This document shows, in pieces, positions 22,105 through 33,949 of a stretch of DNA of 64,000 nucleotides (within the stretch, counting starts at the first letter, position 1; every line of letters starts with the position of its first letter). Source of the stretch: Chiridota heheva (taxonomy: Eukaryota > Echinodermata > Holothuroidea > Apodida > Chiridotidae); NCBI GenBank assembly GCA_020152595.1, contig JAIGNY010000589.1, positions 26,001 to 90,000 of the forward strand, written 5' to 3'. The translations under genes were made by a program, and so were the position numbers. The notes under the pieces were generated by a model. It had not been told where the DNA came from. It did not search any database and worked only from the letters and a program-made list of their open reading frames with translations.

Positions 22105-24112
22105 ATCTTGGGAAAAAAATCGTTGAAACACTTTGTGAAAATATGCAAAGTTTTTCATGAAGCTACTTTTTTATTGTAAATTATTCCACATTTAGAAATC
22201 AGAAATGCTGAAATTAATTTCTGTTGCTTCTTCAATCTCTACTCTTTCAATTGTAATCAGTATTTAGAATGTTAAGGACATTTTTATCATTTCATTGACG
22301 CCGCCAATTCCCCGTCCCCTACCTAACTATGTTAATTGTCCTCCCCTCTCCATTCTTGGCCGTTGTTACTGTTTTTCCTCAGAAAGGACGTTCAGAAATG
22401 AATAAATTCAACATTGAAAAAGGGGGAGGGGGCTTACAATTCTTGGAAGAAATGTTAAAGAAACATAACACTATAGCATTCTCAAAAAGCTGAAGTGTTC
22501 TAACAGTTTTGTCCAAGATTGTCAATTTTTCGCTCAGATAGCTTGCATTATTTCTCGATAGCAAAATGTGTTTTGAGTGTCTAGAGAAAAATTACCGAAA
22601 ATAAATTTCAAAGACAATAAGAAATATGATGAATAAGAATAGATTCGGGATTAGAATAAATAGATAGTTCAATGGAAATTATTTTATGTGTTTTTGTAGG
22701 TTGCAAATACCTGAGAACTGGTGTCCTTTTCGGGGATTGAATGAAGAAAAATGAATAACGATAGAAGACTGTGGTTAATCTAAGCATATGTATAAAAACT
22801 ATTCAATAAATAAAAATCGAGGAAATAAAAGAAAATGTCCACCCTCATGTGTTCGACAGGATTCGAACCCATGTTCCAATGATTTGAAAAATATCCTATT
22901 GTCCGCTATCCCACCGCGACGCTTGCAACATGAGATTGAAAAAATGCCATCCATTCTTGAAATAAAATAAGAGGAAGAATGGTAGAGCTGCGAATTATGT
23001 GAAATCTGTATACAAATCAACACAAGTAAGGTCGTTTAATCAATTTATCTCTTAATTTCTTTCCAAACTTCCAATATCATCATATTTACCCATTGCGTAA
23101 TACACCGATATTAGTTAATAAATACGTGTTGAAATAATCTACCGCTGTTTTTCTAAAGTTTGAATCTTCAATACGATTTTCCCTGACTTTTGGGGTTTAT
23201 CGTGAAGCTCTTTTATTTTAAAATAATATACAAAAATGATCCCCTATCCTACTTCAATGTTTTTCCCCTTCCCCTCAGCCTCTTCCCCTAACACTGTCTG
23301 ACAAATATGACGCAAAATTGACCAATTTGAAATGGAAATGACAAATTTGGGGGCATAAAATTCGATGTTTTTCATGAACGTATTTTTTTGTTGTATATTA
23401 TTCCACATTAAAAATCATAAATGCTGGAAACCCCACCACAAGCTTCCTCCTGAACCCTACCGGCACATGGCCTTCACCGCACGGACTGCTCGTTTTTCGA
23501 TCAGGCTAAACTTTCGCTTCGCTCACAAGGCCCCCCAACCCACCGCAACGCAAGGCCCCCACCAAACTTACATCACTGATTGAACTTTTATAAATCATCA
23601 ATACTGTCTTTTTTTGTAGATCGTTTCAACCCTCTTTTAACAACTTTAGTAGCTTGATGTAATTTTTCGGACATTGTCACATTTTCCAAGACGCTTCCTG
23701 TTCCCCTATCCTACTTCAATGTAATCCCCCTCCCTTACGTCTCTTTTTAGTTAACACTGTCAGACTAATTTGACGCGAAATAAAAACAATTGACGGATTT
23801 TGAGCGTAACTTTTCTATTTGTATTTTGCTTTTTACAAAATAAGCGCAAATGTTCTTCAAGAGTATTATGTGATTTTCTCAGACAATCTTGGACAAAACT
23901 CGTTGAAATACTTAGTGAAGATATGTGATGTTTTTCATGAAGCTACACTTCTGTTGTAAATTATTCCACAGGTATAAATCAGAAATGCTGAATTTTTTTC
24001 TGTTGCTTCTTCAATCTCTACTCTTTCAATTGCAATTAATATTTTAGAATGTTAAGTACATTTGTATCATTTCATTGACGCCGCCAATTCTCCGTCCCCT
24101 ACCTAACTATGA
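22105..24112 (+). repeat. three diverged direct repeat units (R565)
   Basis: A block GTTTTTCATGAAGCTACTT, TTGTAAATTATTCCACA, AAATGCTGAA, TTCTGTTGCTTCTTCAATCT, CATTTCATTGACGCCGCCAA and TCCCCTACCTAACTATG occurs at about 22150-22330 and again at about 23930-24112. A shorter, more diverged copy starts at about 23368. A second block (TCCCCTATCCTACTTCAATG then AACACTGTC and TGACGC) occurs at about 23243 and about 23704. A GC-rich patch at 23440-23580 breaks the second unit. No coding. Confidence 0.7.
22845..22925 (-). other. tRNA-like sequence, likely pseudogene or SINE head
   Basis: On the minus strand TGGGATAGCGG matches the polymerase III A box and GGGTTCGAATCCT the B box, about 35 bp apart. 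A TTTTTCAAA segment lies where the anticodon loop should be, so TTC (Glu) is possible. The acceptor and D stems do not pair convincingly, so I do not call a functional tRNA. No conserved SINE body was recognised downstream. Confidence 0.45.
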
Positions 24113-24269
24113 AAAAAAAATGGCAGAAACGCAGCATGGTGGAAACACACTACATAACGTTAGAATAAATTAAAGGTTAACGAACTTTAGATATTCGTTA
24201 ATGTCGAACTTTGCTGAGAAAAAGAACAACAACGAGAAATAGATTTCGTCTAGGTATATTAGTCATATC

Positions 24270-24560
24270 CCACAAATTCCACAATACACTGTTTGACCTA
24301 CTGGTGGCGTGTACAGTAATTCATTTTGTTATTTGTGCATGGCATAAGATTCAAAGTCCAATATAAACACAATTGTAATAGCCTGGCCTAAGACTCCAAA
24401 TTGGTAGATATGGCGTATGATGGATTTATCCCTCGAAGTAAATACAATTTTCAAACTAACTAACGTTTTGGTCACAGTGTGTGATTTGGGCATGAAGAAT
24501 CGTGTTAATTGTACAATTCAATTCAAACAACACAATGCCAATACGGTACTATTATTGACC
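24270..24560 (-). repeat. outer right arm of the large inverted repeat
   Basis: Reverse complement of the outer part of 16990-17215: TTGAATTGAATTGTA, CCCAAATCACACACTGTGACC and CTTATGCCATGCACAAAT are shared. Identity is interrupted and roughly moderate. Confidence 0.55.
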
Positions 24561-26515
24561 CTTCAGTTGACCTATTAAAGCTTAACTTAAGCGTTGTTGT
24601 TTTGTTTTTTGCATGGTATCTCTTTAACATTTTTCATGTACCTAGCAGCCTACTTTATGCTTAACGCACTAGACCGATAAGTCAGTGCGCTTATTTTTGC
24701 GAAATTCACAGATACATTATCCACAACAGATCGATCAACTTCATGCTTCCATAACCCACAGACGACGTGAGGGCAAAACTCACTTGAATATTCATATTAT
24801 CCAAATAATTGCTTTACCGTTACGTGCAAGATTAGCATTTGATTTTGGGGACCCCTAAAAATACGTCTTCACTTTTCGATTTAGTTCCCCTTTAACTAGG
24901 ATTGTCTACTGGCCTTTGTAAGTTGTAATACTAAAGTTACAGTACAGGCAAAGAGCATGGATAGCCTATTTGACAAGCCAGTAAAAAATTATAAATTTAA
25001 CTTTTTATTGACCAACTACATTTGGGATGAATGAATGTTTTAACTAGCTTGATGATCCTTTTGTGTATACGATTTGGTAATTAATGTTGTGTAATCAAGT
25101 TTAAGCCAAGTCAATCAAAATAGGCCTACATGATATACACATGTTGGCAATAGATGTGGCAAAGTCAATTCTTATTAGGAATAAGACCAGCACTTTTGCC
25201 AACTTCATTGAAACAACTTTGCCTATTTCCTTCCAGGATTAAGAATGATGGTCACATTATATCCCTAAAAACTAAAAACAGAATAATAATGATTGCTTAT
25301 ATCTGATGAAAACACTTTTTAGTATTACTAAAAGGGATGGCAGGTGAAGTCTTAGATCTACAATGATGATTTTATATGCATGCATTTATTTCATTTGATA
25401 ATATTCCATGAAGATACAGCTTTACAGGTACTACACATAATCATACTGATATTTGGCTTCTAGTATAAATAATAATCCGGTGTTTCACATTTTTGATGAA
25501 AATTTGGTCTTTAAGCATGCACAAAGTTCAGTGAATGAATTCTTTGTAAATGCAAAAGAAGAGTATGTATATATGCACTGTTTATATGCATTACACATTT
25601 CATACACCACAATCTAACACACAGCATACAAGACTGTAGGTAAACATCTACACTATCAACTGAGTTGCATAACAGGTAATCTAATCAGTAAAAAAAATCC
25701 CATTTGGATGTTTATTCATAGTCTGAAAATATGATCTTATGATGGGATAAATAGGCCATATCTATTTATTTGATTTGTTTCACTCCTCTGTATACAAGAA
25801 AACTAATTCAGCTGAAAGATGGTTGAGATGAGGCCTTGTTTACAATAAAATCTAAAATCAAACTCAACATAAAAAATTGGCAAAAAGGCAAATACTGCAA
25901 AAGTTACAATTCAACCATACATTGAAATTTGGGATAAAAAGTGAGACATCTAAAGAAGATGTCCAGTTTTTTTTTTTTATGGCGTTAGTTTAATATACAC
26001 ATACATTACAGACTTTATTTCAATTGTATCTCCTCATAAAGCTTGATGTTTAATGTACTTTCTGTGGCGGAACACTGACATATATATGAAGTACAAAAAA
26101 GTATGAACTTGGTGAATACACCAGCAGGTAATATTTGCAGTCATTTCAATGATCATACTTGATGAAATAATCCTGATGATCTCCACTTTAGCTAAACTAG
26201 GATGAAATTTGCAGGTGTGTCGTCACAACCATGACGGTGCAAGGTGAAGGGAATAGGGGTGGAACTGGGTGATAATTGAAAACAAAAAACACTGACGACA
26301 TCAACGATGGCATAAAGAGCCGAGAGTGATATACTGATATATTTTTGTTGTACTTTTGATAAGGATAAGGACTATATTTTTGGGAATTACACCTATTGTA
26401 AAAACTCCAGAGATGATACTGCTAATATAAAAAAAAAAATGGGTTATTCATTCGCAAACGTTGCCTTTAAAACACATAACGCTCTAAAAATCATTTTCCT
26501 TAAGGTTTGAAATCA
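24561..26515. other. AT-rich sequence, no feature seen
   Basis: No open frame of note, splice pair or tandem repeat found. Probably intron or intergenic sequence. Confidence 0.4.
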
Positions 26516-26819
26516 GCCCATATAGGCCAGTAGCCAGGAATTTCCATGAGAAGGGGGAGGGGAGGGGGTGCGTTTGTTGAAGTTAAGCACCTGCTCAAGT
26601 GATGTGGAACTTATTTTAGTACCTTGGCGGTCGGCAGGGGAGGTGGGAGGAGGCGAAAGGGCTTGCTTGTTTTCCCAGTGGTGTGGCTTAATATGTTTTA
26701 AGGTGCGCATGTGTATGTGTTTTGGAAAGGGGGGAGGGGGGTTACATACGTATGAAGCTGGCCCCTAAGAGGATTTCACCTTCCCAGTTTTATGCTTCCT
26801 GCCCGGTTGGGATGCAAAG

Positions 26820-27210
26820 TTGGGAAAATATTCAATTGAAATTGAAAACAATTGGTACAATTTTGAAGGAAAATTTGGGAATTTTGGTAAAATTCGGAAC
26901 ATTTCTCAGAAAGTTTATGAAACTTTCCTAAAAATTGATAACACTGCCCGTAAAAGAAGGAAAATTTATGAAAATGGAAGAAAAAAACATTATCAAAAAT
27001 TGCAGAAAATTGTCCGGAAATGAATACAAGTTTCGAAACTGAGCAAGATTTCGAGACAATTAAAGAAAATTTTCCGAAAATAAAAAAATACCCAAAATGA
27101 AAAATAATTTCACGAAAATGGTTTAAATTCGAAAAAATTTGACCACAAATTTTCTGAAAAGTGAAGATTATGTCCGAAAATGATGGAATAATTTTCCGAA
27201 AAAATTGATG
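26820..27210 (+). repeat. degenerate GAAAATTTTCCGAAAA-type repeats
   Basis: Short imperfect units of GGAAAATTT, CCGAAAATG and similar recur with no fixed period. The same style fills the two CAGTGGCGTAGC elements at 28.76 and 29.89 kb and lies near 43.3 and 44.5 kb. A left edge CCAGTAGCCAGGAA near 26530 hints that this too may sit within such an element, but no right terminus was found. Confidence 0.4.
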
Positions 27211-27865
27211 GATTTCAATCAGGAGCCATTTTTATTATATGCATGCAATGCGCGTATATAAGATTTCACAAGTTTTTCAATGTTTGAAAGGGCACGTTAA
27301 TTCTGAAAAATGGCACTTCAGGGAACTTTTTTCTCTGGTGGGGTGGGGCAGCCACATCGGGAGGGGGTGGGAGAGCTCGGTTCCGCCGCTTTTGGAGACA
27401 CCCTCCAATAATTGAAATATGTTGGTCACAAATAGTTGGTCCGGATTTTGGACAGAAAAGCGGGAAGAAAAAGTATTGCTATATACTTTAAAACTTTTGT
27501 CCCTTTTCTTTCTTCGAATAATATTATCGTAATTTTTTCGATTTTTGCAAATCATGAATTTAATTTTCTTATCTTCTTGAAAAATCTTAAAACTCCGCAA
27601 TAGCTTGCTAAGCGCGGTAAACAATATGATAGTAGGTAGCGAAAATTAAAGAACATGCTGCAATAAAATCAAAAATGAAAAAGCTAAGAATTGTTATCAT
27701 GTAAGGGGACTACTTTCGATTTCAAAAATCATCATTTGCATCTTAGATTTCATCATGAAAAGCCTCTGAAAACACTAAAATTGCACACCTTCAAGGGGCT
27801 TGGCCCCTGGATCCTATCAGGGGCCATTAAGCGAGCTCCTGGACCCCATCCAATTGTGTTTACGT

Positions 27866-28050
27866 CACAAAATTCAGGACAAAATAATAGCATACATTAA
27901 AAGATTAAGACTTTGAGGAATCTGAGGCTGTGATGTCACAACTACTCTGGTTTCAGTCAGATTTCTTCACAAAAAATACCAAACTTTAAACTTAAATATC
28001 TTCCTAACGGAATAAGACCCCTGAATTATTGAACGAATCTTTCATGTAAA
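27866..28050. mobile_element. MITE family M1, partial copy
   Basis: Shares CAGGACAAAATAATA, GAATCTGAGGCTGTGATGTCACAAC and ACTTAAATATCTTCCTAACGGAATAAG with the copy at 35541-36105. Both terminal segments are missing or degraded. Confidence 0.55.
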
Positions 28051-28350
28051 CTATATCTGTGTTTTGACTTTATCAAAATCACATGAAATACCTAGCATGC
28101 GTCGATGAGCCCGTAGCAAACGAGAACAAGAAGATCACCAGGAACGTGTTCTATCCGTCATAATCAATGTGTCCTCTGAATTGAGGGAATAATCAATGTT
28201 TCCTCTGAAATGAGGGATTAATCAATGTGTTCTCTGAATTGAGGGAGAGCAAAAGGGGTGATCGGGTGATGACCTACTCTCTCGAAATAATACAGTTTGA
28301 TATTTGAAATGTATCATCACTTGATGTTAACATCTTGAAACCTACTAATA

Positions 28351-28686
28351 TCATTCTCCACTCACATATCCATTATTATCCGCCCCAGTCGCATCACCAT
28401 TTTCGCCACTACCACCACCTTCTTCGATATCACCAACTCCCACTATGCTGCCATGTTCGTCAGTATTCCCGATATCACCTTCTCCGACTCTGGCATCATC
28501 GCCGCCATTGTCATGGTGACCGCTGCCAGGTCGATCTTCTTCATCTTTAACAGCGGCACTACCACCGCAGCATCTGGGAAGACCAATCCATTTCAACTGA
28601 ATAGAAATCATGTACAGGATGATGGCAACTATGAGTGCAACACAGACGATAATGATAGCGGTCATCCACGCCATGAAGAGATGAAT
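28351..28686 (-). CDS. terminal exon: transmembrane helix and acidic cytoplasmic tail
   Basis: A candidate last exon on the minus strand. It follows a good acceptor (TTGCTTTTATTTTAG) and reads phase 0 IHLFMAWMT, then a hydrophobic helix TAIIIVCVALIVAIILYMI, a short basic/cysteine segment (QLKWIGLPRCCGG), and a tail rich in Gly, Asp and Glu (DEEDRPGSGHHDNGG, EGDIGNTDEHGS). It ends NNGYVSGE and stop. The organisation fits the carboxy end of a single-pass membrane protein. No upstream exon was found near it. Its phase 0 entry does not match the 61 kb exon, which ends in phase 1, so they are not directly joined. Composition is much more GC-rich than its surroundings, as expected for coding sequence. 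Protein family unknown. Confidence 0.5.
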   Translation of the reverse strand: MHLFMAWMTAIIIVCVALIVAIILYMISIQLKWIGLPRCCGGSAAVKDEEDRPGSGHHDNGGDDARVGEGDIGNTDEHGSIVGVGDIEEGGGSGENGDATGADNNGYVSGE

Positions 28687-28758
28687 CTAAAATAAAAGCA
28701 ACAGACAGACAGACACAGCGTTTATCAGAACTTCCATGAAAGATATATGGTCGGAGTC

Positions 28759-29283
28759 CAGTGGCGTAGCTAAAGAGGAAAGGAGGGGAGGGGGGGGCAA
28801 ATCTCCCTTGCCGAAAATTTCTAAAAAAATTCACTACAATAGAAATTCATTATGTTGGATTGTTTTGCTATCCCTCATGAAAATTGTATACCAGCCATCT
28901 AGCAAATTTCCTCAAAATGTTTTACTTTTTTCTTCAAAATTTTCCAGTTTACCTCAGAATTTCCGACTTGGTTTTCCTCAGAATTTCCGAAAGTTTCCTT
29001 AAAGTTTCGGAATTTTTTTTCTCAAAATTTCCAAACTATGTCTTGAAAATTTCCGCAAAGTTTTTACTCAGAATTTCTGACTTTTTCAATATTTTCAAAG
29101 GTTTTGCTCAAAATATTTGAAGTTTTTACTCGAATTATCCAAAGTTTTTCCTCAAAATATTCGACGTTTCCCCCTTAAAGCTCCGGTAGGAGGAGGGGAG
29201 GGGGCTAGCTTGCATTCGGTTCGGAATTTCAATGATTTGCACCCTCCCCCGTCCCCCTGCAAAAAAGTCTAGCTACGCCACTG
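28759..29283. mobile_element. hAT-like MITE, TIR CAGTGGCGTAGCTA
   Basis: Perfect 14-bp terminal inverted repeats, CAGTGGCGTAGCTA at the left and TAGCTACGCCACTG at the right. The 8-bp flanks are TCGGAGTC and TCGGATCT, sharing TCGGA, compatible with a decayed 8-bp target duplication of hAT elements. The 525-bp interior has no transposase and is filled with CCTCAAAATTTCCGA-type repeats. Open frames at 28736-29120 are incidental. Confidence 0.75.
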
Positions 29284-29523
29284 TCGGATCTTCGTTGGTC
29301 ATGTATATCCATCCCCTGCCTTTAGATCAAAGAATTCTGGAATTTCATTGCCGATGTTTTTTGTCCACCCGTAATGCTTTCGTTCAAAGATATTTTTGTT
29401 TGGTTCATTAGAAAAAAAGAATGCATTGTTTTAACTTTATAATTTGTTTATGCTAAGCATTTCATTCATACATGTAGAATGCAGAAAAGAGCCCCTTATT
29501 TGAAAGAGTTCAAGACGAATCTT

Positions 29524-29889
29524 AAAGGATTACTTCAGTGGCTAAGCATGTCCATCTAATATGAAAGAGAACTTCAAAAGAAACACAATGGAGAAGAAAG
29601 CGTTCCAAAAGCTTATTCCGTTAAGCAGTTAAGGAGATATTTAATCTTAAATTTGGTATTATTTCTATAGAAACGACCAAATTTAGATTATGTTACAGCC
29701 TAAGATTCCTCAAAGTCTTTATGTATTTCAAAGAAAGTTTATTGAATTTTTTCACTATTTAAATTCTTCTTCTTAAACTATACCACATATTATAAATACC
29801 CCTCCTAGATTCAGTTTTACTCATTTCTTGTCGTATCCCATGGGTTTTAAGCCACAAAATCGCAGGACAAAATATGATAGGCTTTTATG
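29524..29889. mobile_element. MITE family M1, copy 2 (one end present)
   Basis: Begins AAAGGATTACTTCAGTGGC and continues with ATATGAAAGAGAACTTC, TTATTCCGTTAAGCAG and GCCACAAAATCGCAGGACAA, as in the copy at 35541. It stops where the next MITE begins at 29890, so its distal half is lost or displaced. Confidence 0.65.
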
Positions 29890-30464
29890 CACTGACGTAG
29901 GAATAGGGGGCTTGGGAAATTCCCCCTGGCGGGAAATTTGGGGAAATGCTTATGTACTCCCTGACAAATTTGTTATAAAAAAAATTGAAAACAAGTTATT
30001 TAAGTGACACAACAGTCTGTCAGTAATATATTAATGAATACTAGTGAACAGCTAAAGAGAAAAAGATGAAGGGGGGAAGGGGGGAGGAGTTTCCCAAGTG
30101 GCCGGAAACTTACCAAAACTTGGAACTAAATGTGTGCAGGTTTTTTTTTTGCAAAAAAGAAACTCAGTATTTTTGTAAAAAAATTGCGAAAACCTAATTT
30201 CTAAATTAGGTCTAGAGTTGCCAAATGTTCTCAAGATTTCCAAGGTTTTTTCCTCAAAATATCCGACTTCTTCCTCGAAATGTCTCAAAATTTCTTAAGT
30301 ATTGCACAAACTATCTGAATTCTTTGCTAAAAATTATCCAAGTTTCCCTCAAAAGATCCGACTTTCCATCAAAATTTTCGGTACTACGGGAGAATAAGGT
30401 TAGGGGGTATAGCTTGGATTCGGAAATTAGTGGTCTTTTCCCCTGGAGAAAGTCCACGCCACTG
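29890..30464. mobile_element. hAT-like MITE, second copy
   Basis: Termini CACTGACGTAGGA and TCCACGCCACTG are imperfect inverted repeats related to the copy at 28759. Flanks CTTTTATG and CTTATGAC share CTTATG apart from a TT gap, suggesting an 8-bp duplication. The interior again holds TTTTTCCTCAAAATATCCGA-type repeats and no transposase. It has landed beside or within an M1 MITE. Confidence 0.65.
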
Positions 30465-31269
30465 CTTATGACTTTAGGCCTATATGACCTCGAAAGTAAG
30501 AGGGTATAGGCCTATTGAAATGTAGAGCAGCATAGTTAATCCGGGTGCAAAACCTACCGTAAGTTAATGTCCTCTAATTCTTCATGGGTAAGAGCTGCAA
30601 CCCCGCGTAAGGAAAGCCATTTTTTCTTATTTTCCAATCTGCAAGGTCAACTTCGGCATTCCAATTTAAAAAAATATTAAGCAAATGATGCGATTTGTGT
30701 TTATATTGGTATATATTTACAGGAAATGTTGGAAGTCATTGTCATAAGAAGAGACTAATGTTAACATGGCAGAATACTAGATGCGCTGCATGCTAACGAA
30801 CAGTTTCCTGAAAATAAGCTCTCAAAGAGTTCGACTTAAAAATCTCTTGACGTGATCATTTAGTAAAGATACGTCATTATTTTGAGTTCCTTTTACTGTA
30901 CTTCAAAGCAATTTTGACTTCAAGAAGCAGCGGAGACCTAAATCTGTGGTTGCATCCTAAACTACCAAGTACTTCACTACTACATCCCAATGTACAGATG
31001 TATGACTAGTGTTGTTATTCCTGCATGAACTGTAAACGAATGATCGTAACCATGTATTACAATACGTTGTGTTTACAGAAGCCATGCTGCCATGCGTGGT
31101 TCGATATTTTTCATTATTACCTTATTGATTGTTTTGCACCCATTCACAACTTTCAGTTGGTAGTCGAAGACCTAAATGACCGCTGTTTACGGCTGAAATG
31201 CAGTCTTTGCTAATTGATCAGTCACGATAGACATAGGCGTAGATCATGGGGGATGGGGTATATATCCTA

Positions 31270-33060
31270 CACCCGCACAGTGGGAAGTAACTTGGCCTAT
31301 TTACTTTACCCCCAGAAATGTCAAGTGTTTCGTTGATTTCTCGTACTCTCGGGCAATGGTGATAGCGTAATATATCCTACAAAAGGGAGGGGGTAATTCT
31401 GAAAAATCTCCATTTTTTTTTTCTCGCTTTGGATTGGGTCATAGAGTGATGTACGAACCTTTCCATTAATGTCGGAAAATCGAAAAACAAATGGAATCTA
31501 GTAGCATTCTTTAGCCGTTTTCACAGCGGCACAGATTATGAGGTGTCATTTTGGTCTCTGCACTGTGGGGAGTAACTTGGCCTATTTACCCCCATAAATG
31601 TCACATTTTTCACTAGTATCTTGTGCTCTCGGACAAGGGAGCCGCAGAGATTTTGAGCGATGTAGGACATTGACATTTCAATTTAGTTCATAGCAGAATC
31701 TTTTTGGTATACAAGTCGGCATATTTATATTTACACACTAAGTCAATGGGACATAAATCGTGAATGCGGGATGGGGGGTGGGGGACTAAAAAATCTCCAT
31801 TTTTTTCAGACTGGATTACGTCAAAGAGGGTGTGTAGGAACCTTTCCCTTTATGTCAGAAATCGAAAAACAAATGGAATCTAGTAGCATTCTTTAGTCGT
31901 TTTCACAACGGCACAGATCATTAAGTGTCATTTTGGTTCCCGCGTCGTGGGGAGTAAGTTCGCCTATTTACCCCCAGAAATCTGAAATATTTCGCTGATT
32001 TCTTGTGCTCTCGGGAAAGAAGACGGGGGGGAGGGGGGAAGAGGGTGGGGGTCGTAGAGCGTTTAAACAATGTATGACATTGATATTCTAATTTTGTCCA
32101 TAGCAGATTCTTGTTGGTATCCAAGTCGGCATACTTGTACTCACACACTAAGTCAATGGGACATAAATCGTGAATGCGGGAGAGGGGTGGGGGACTAAAA
32201 GATCTGAATTTCTTTTCTCGACCTGGGTTGGGTCATAGATGGGGTGTATGAACCTTTCCATTAATGTCCAAAATCGAAAAATAAATCGAATCTAATACCA
32301 TTCTTTAGCCGTATTTCGCAGCGGCACAGATCATGAAGTGTCATTTGTTTCCCGCACCGTGAAAAGAAAGTTGGCCTATTTAACCCCAGAAATGTGGAAC
32401 ATTTTGCTAATTTCTTGTGCTTTCGGGCAAGGGGGTCGCAGAACTTTTGAATGATGTATTACATCAATATTTTAATTTATTCCATAGCAGATTCTTATTG
32501 ATATCCAAGTCGGCATACTTGTACCCACACACTTAAAGTCAATCAGTCAATGGTACATAAATCGTGAAAGCGGGAGGGAGGTGGGAGACTAATAAATATG
32601 CATTTTTTTATTCTAGGTCTGGGCTGGGTCATAGATGGGTGTACGAACCTTTCTATTAATGTCGTTAAATCGAATAACAAATGAAATTAAGTAGCATTTT
32701 TAGCCGTTTTCGCAGCGGCACAGATCATGAAGTGTCATTTTGGTCCCCGCACCGTGGTGAGTAAGTTTGCCTATTTACTGCCAAAAATGTCTAATTTTTC
32801 GCTAATTTCTTGTACTCTCAGGCAAGGGGGATCTTAGAGCTTTTGAAAGATGTATGACATCTATATTTTAATTTAGTCCATAGCAGATTCTTGTTGGTAT
32901 CCAAGTCGGCATACTTGTACCCACACTTTAAGTCAATGGGACATAAATGATGAAAGCTGGAGGCGGGTGGGGGACTAAACAATATGCCATTTTTTGCCCC
33001 GGTCCGGGTTTGGTCATAATGGGGGTGTCCATACCTTTACATTAAAAAGAATTGGCTATA
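31270..33060 (+). repeat. about 390-bp tandem repeat, 4-5 copies
   Basis: CACAGATYATGAAGTGTCATTT recurs near 31531, 31912, 32325 and 32719, spacings of about 381, 413 and 394. Each unit also has GGGAGTAAGTTGGCCTATTT, TTTCTTGTGCTCTCGGGCAA, CCAAGTCGGCATACTTGTA and GTACGAACCTTTCCATTAAT. Copies are moderately diverged. Confidence 0.85.
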
Positions 33061-33094
33061 GACTAAATTTAAGTATCGATTCTATACATTGATC

Positions 33095-33290
33095 GAAAGA
33101 TCTGTGACCCCCCTCGCCCGAGAGCTTAAGAAATCACCAAAAAACTTGACATTTCTGGGGGTAAACAGCCCAACTTGCTCCCCACGGTACGGGGACCAAA
33201 ATGACACTTCATGATCTGTGCCGCTGCAAAAGAGGCTAAAGAATGCTATTTGATCCCATTTGTTTTTTAATTTTCCGACAAGCGGGAGAG
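33095..33290 (-). repeat. inverted partial copy of the 390-bp unit
   Basis: On the minus strand this segment reads CAGCGGCACAGATCATGAAG-like sequence followed by TGTCATTTTGGTCCCCGTAC, GGGGAGCAAGTTGG and CCCCCAGAAATGTCAAG, the same order as the direct units. So the array ends in a head-to-head unit. Confidence 0.75.
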
Positions 33291-33949
33291 GGAGGCCACA
33301 AACTCTTGGGGGCACTTCCTAAAGGGGGAAGGGGCACTTTATAGGAATATGTCCCTCCAGTCCGCAGATAAAATTAGTGAGCTCAAAACAACAAAGTAAA
33401 AGGGGAACTTCTTTTTAAAAGAGGCCCTTTTGCAACATTTTGTTAAAGGTGTGCGCATATTTCACCAGTTTTTACACCTTTGATAGTAATTGAGGGACAA
33501 AAGGGGCACTTTTGTCATTTTTCGTGGGGAGGGGGGCAGGGGGGGGGGACCTGCCCCTCCAGTTCCTACACCTATGCTATTGTAAATGCTTGCTGCATTA
33601 ACAAAATTGTAATTAAGCCTTGCTGTACTGTATCTTATTTGATGTTCTGCTTATGTTTTGAACTCATACTTTTGTTACACTCAGTTGGCATTCATGTTTT
33701 CTTAAATGTTTCTTGCTGACTTAATCTATTCAGATTCAGAGATAAACGGAGCAAAAATCAATTTCATGGCAATAAATGCAGCGTTCATTCATAATTATTA
33801 CAAATGGTGAAAATAACACACTGTCTCGAGCCAAGTATAGTAAGTAAGATGTCAGTCTTGTTTGCGAGATATACAGGAGAAGTAAACAGCAAGAAGAAAA
33901 ATATTGAAGACTAAAAGAAAATAAGTTTACAATCAAATATCTTTTATTT

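Larger units (their letters stand above)
31232..33575. mobile_element. 2.3-kb non-autonomous element with an internal 390-bp tandem array
   Basis: Left terminus CATAGGCGTAGATCATGGGGG and right terminus CCCCTCCAGTTCCTACACCTATG are imperfect inverted repeats, similar in style to the hAT-like MITEs. The interior is almost entirely a tandem repeat array with a final inverted unit. No transposase frame is visible. I see no convincing target duplication. Confidence 0.5.

Noticed and set aside
22845..22925. Functional tRNA gene
   Set aside because: A and B boxes are good but the cloverleaf stems pair poorly. The same holds for 42811-42880 and 59830-59900.
28736..29120. Plus-strand frames of 78-88 codons rich in Phe, Ser and Lys
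   Set aside because: They lie in the degenerate TTTCCGA filler of a MITE.
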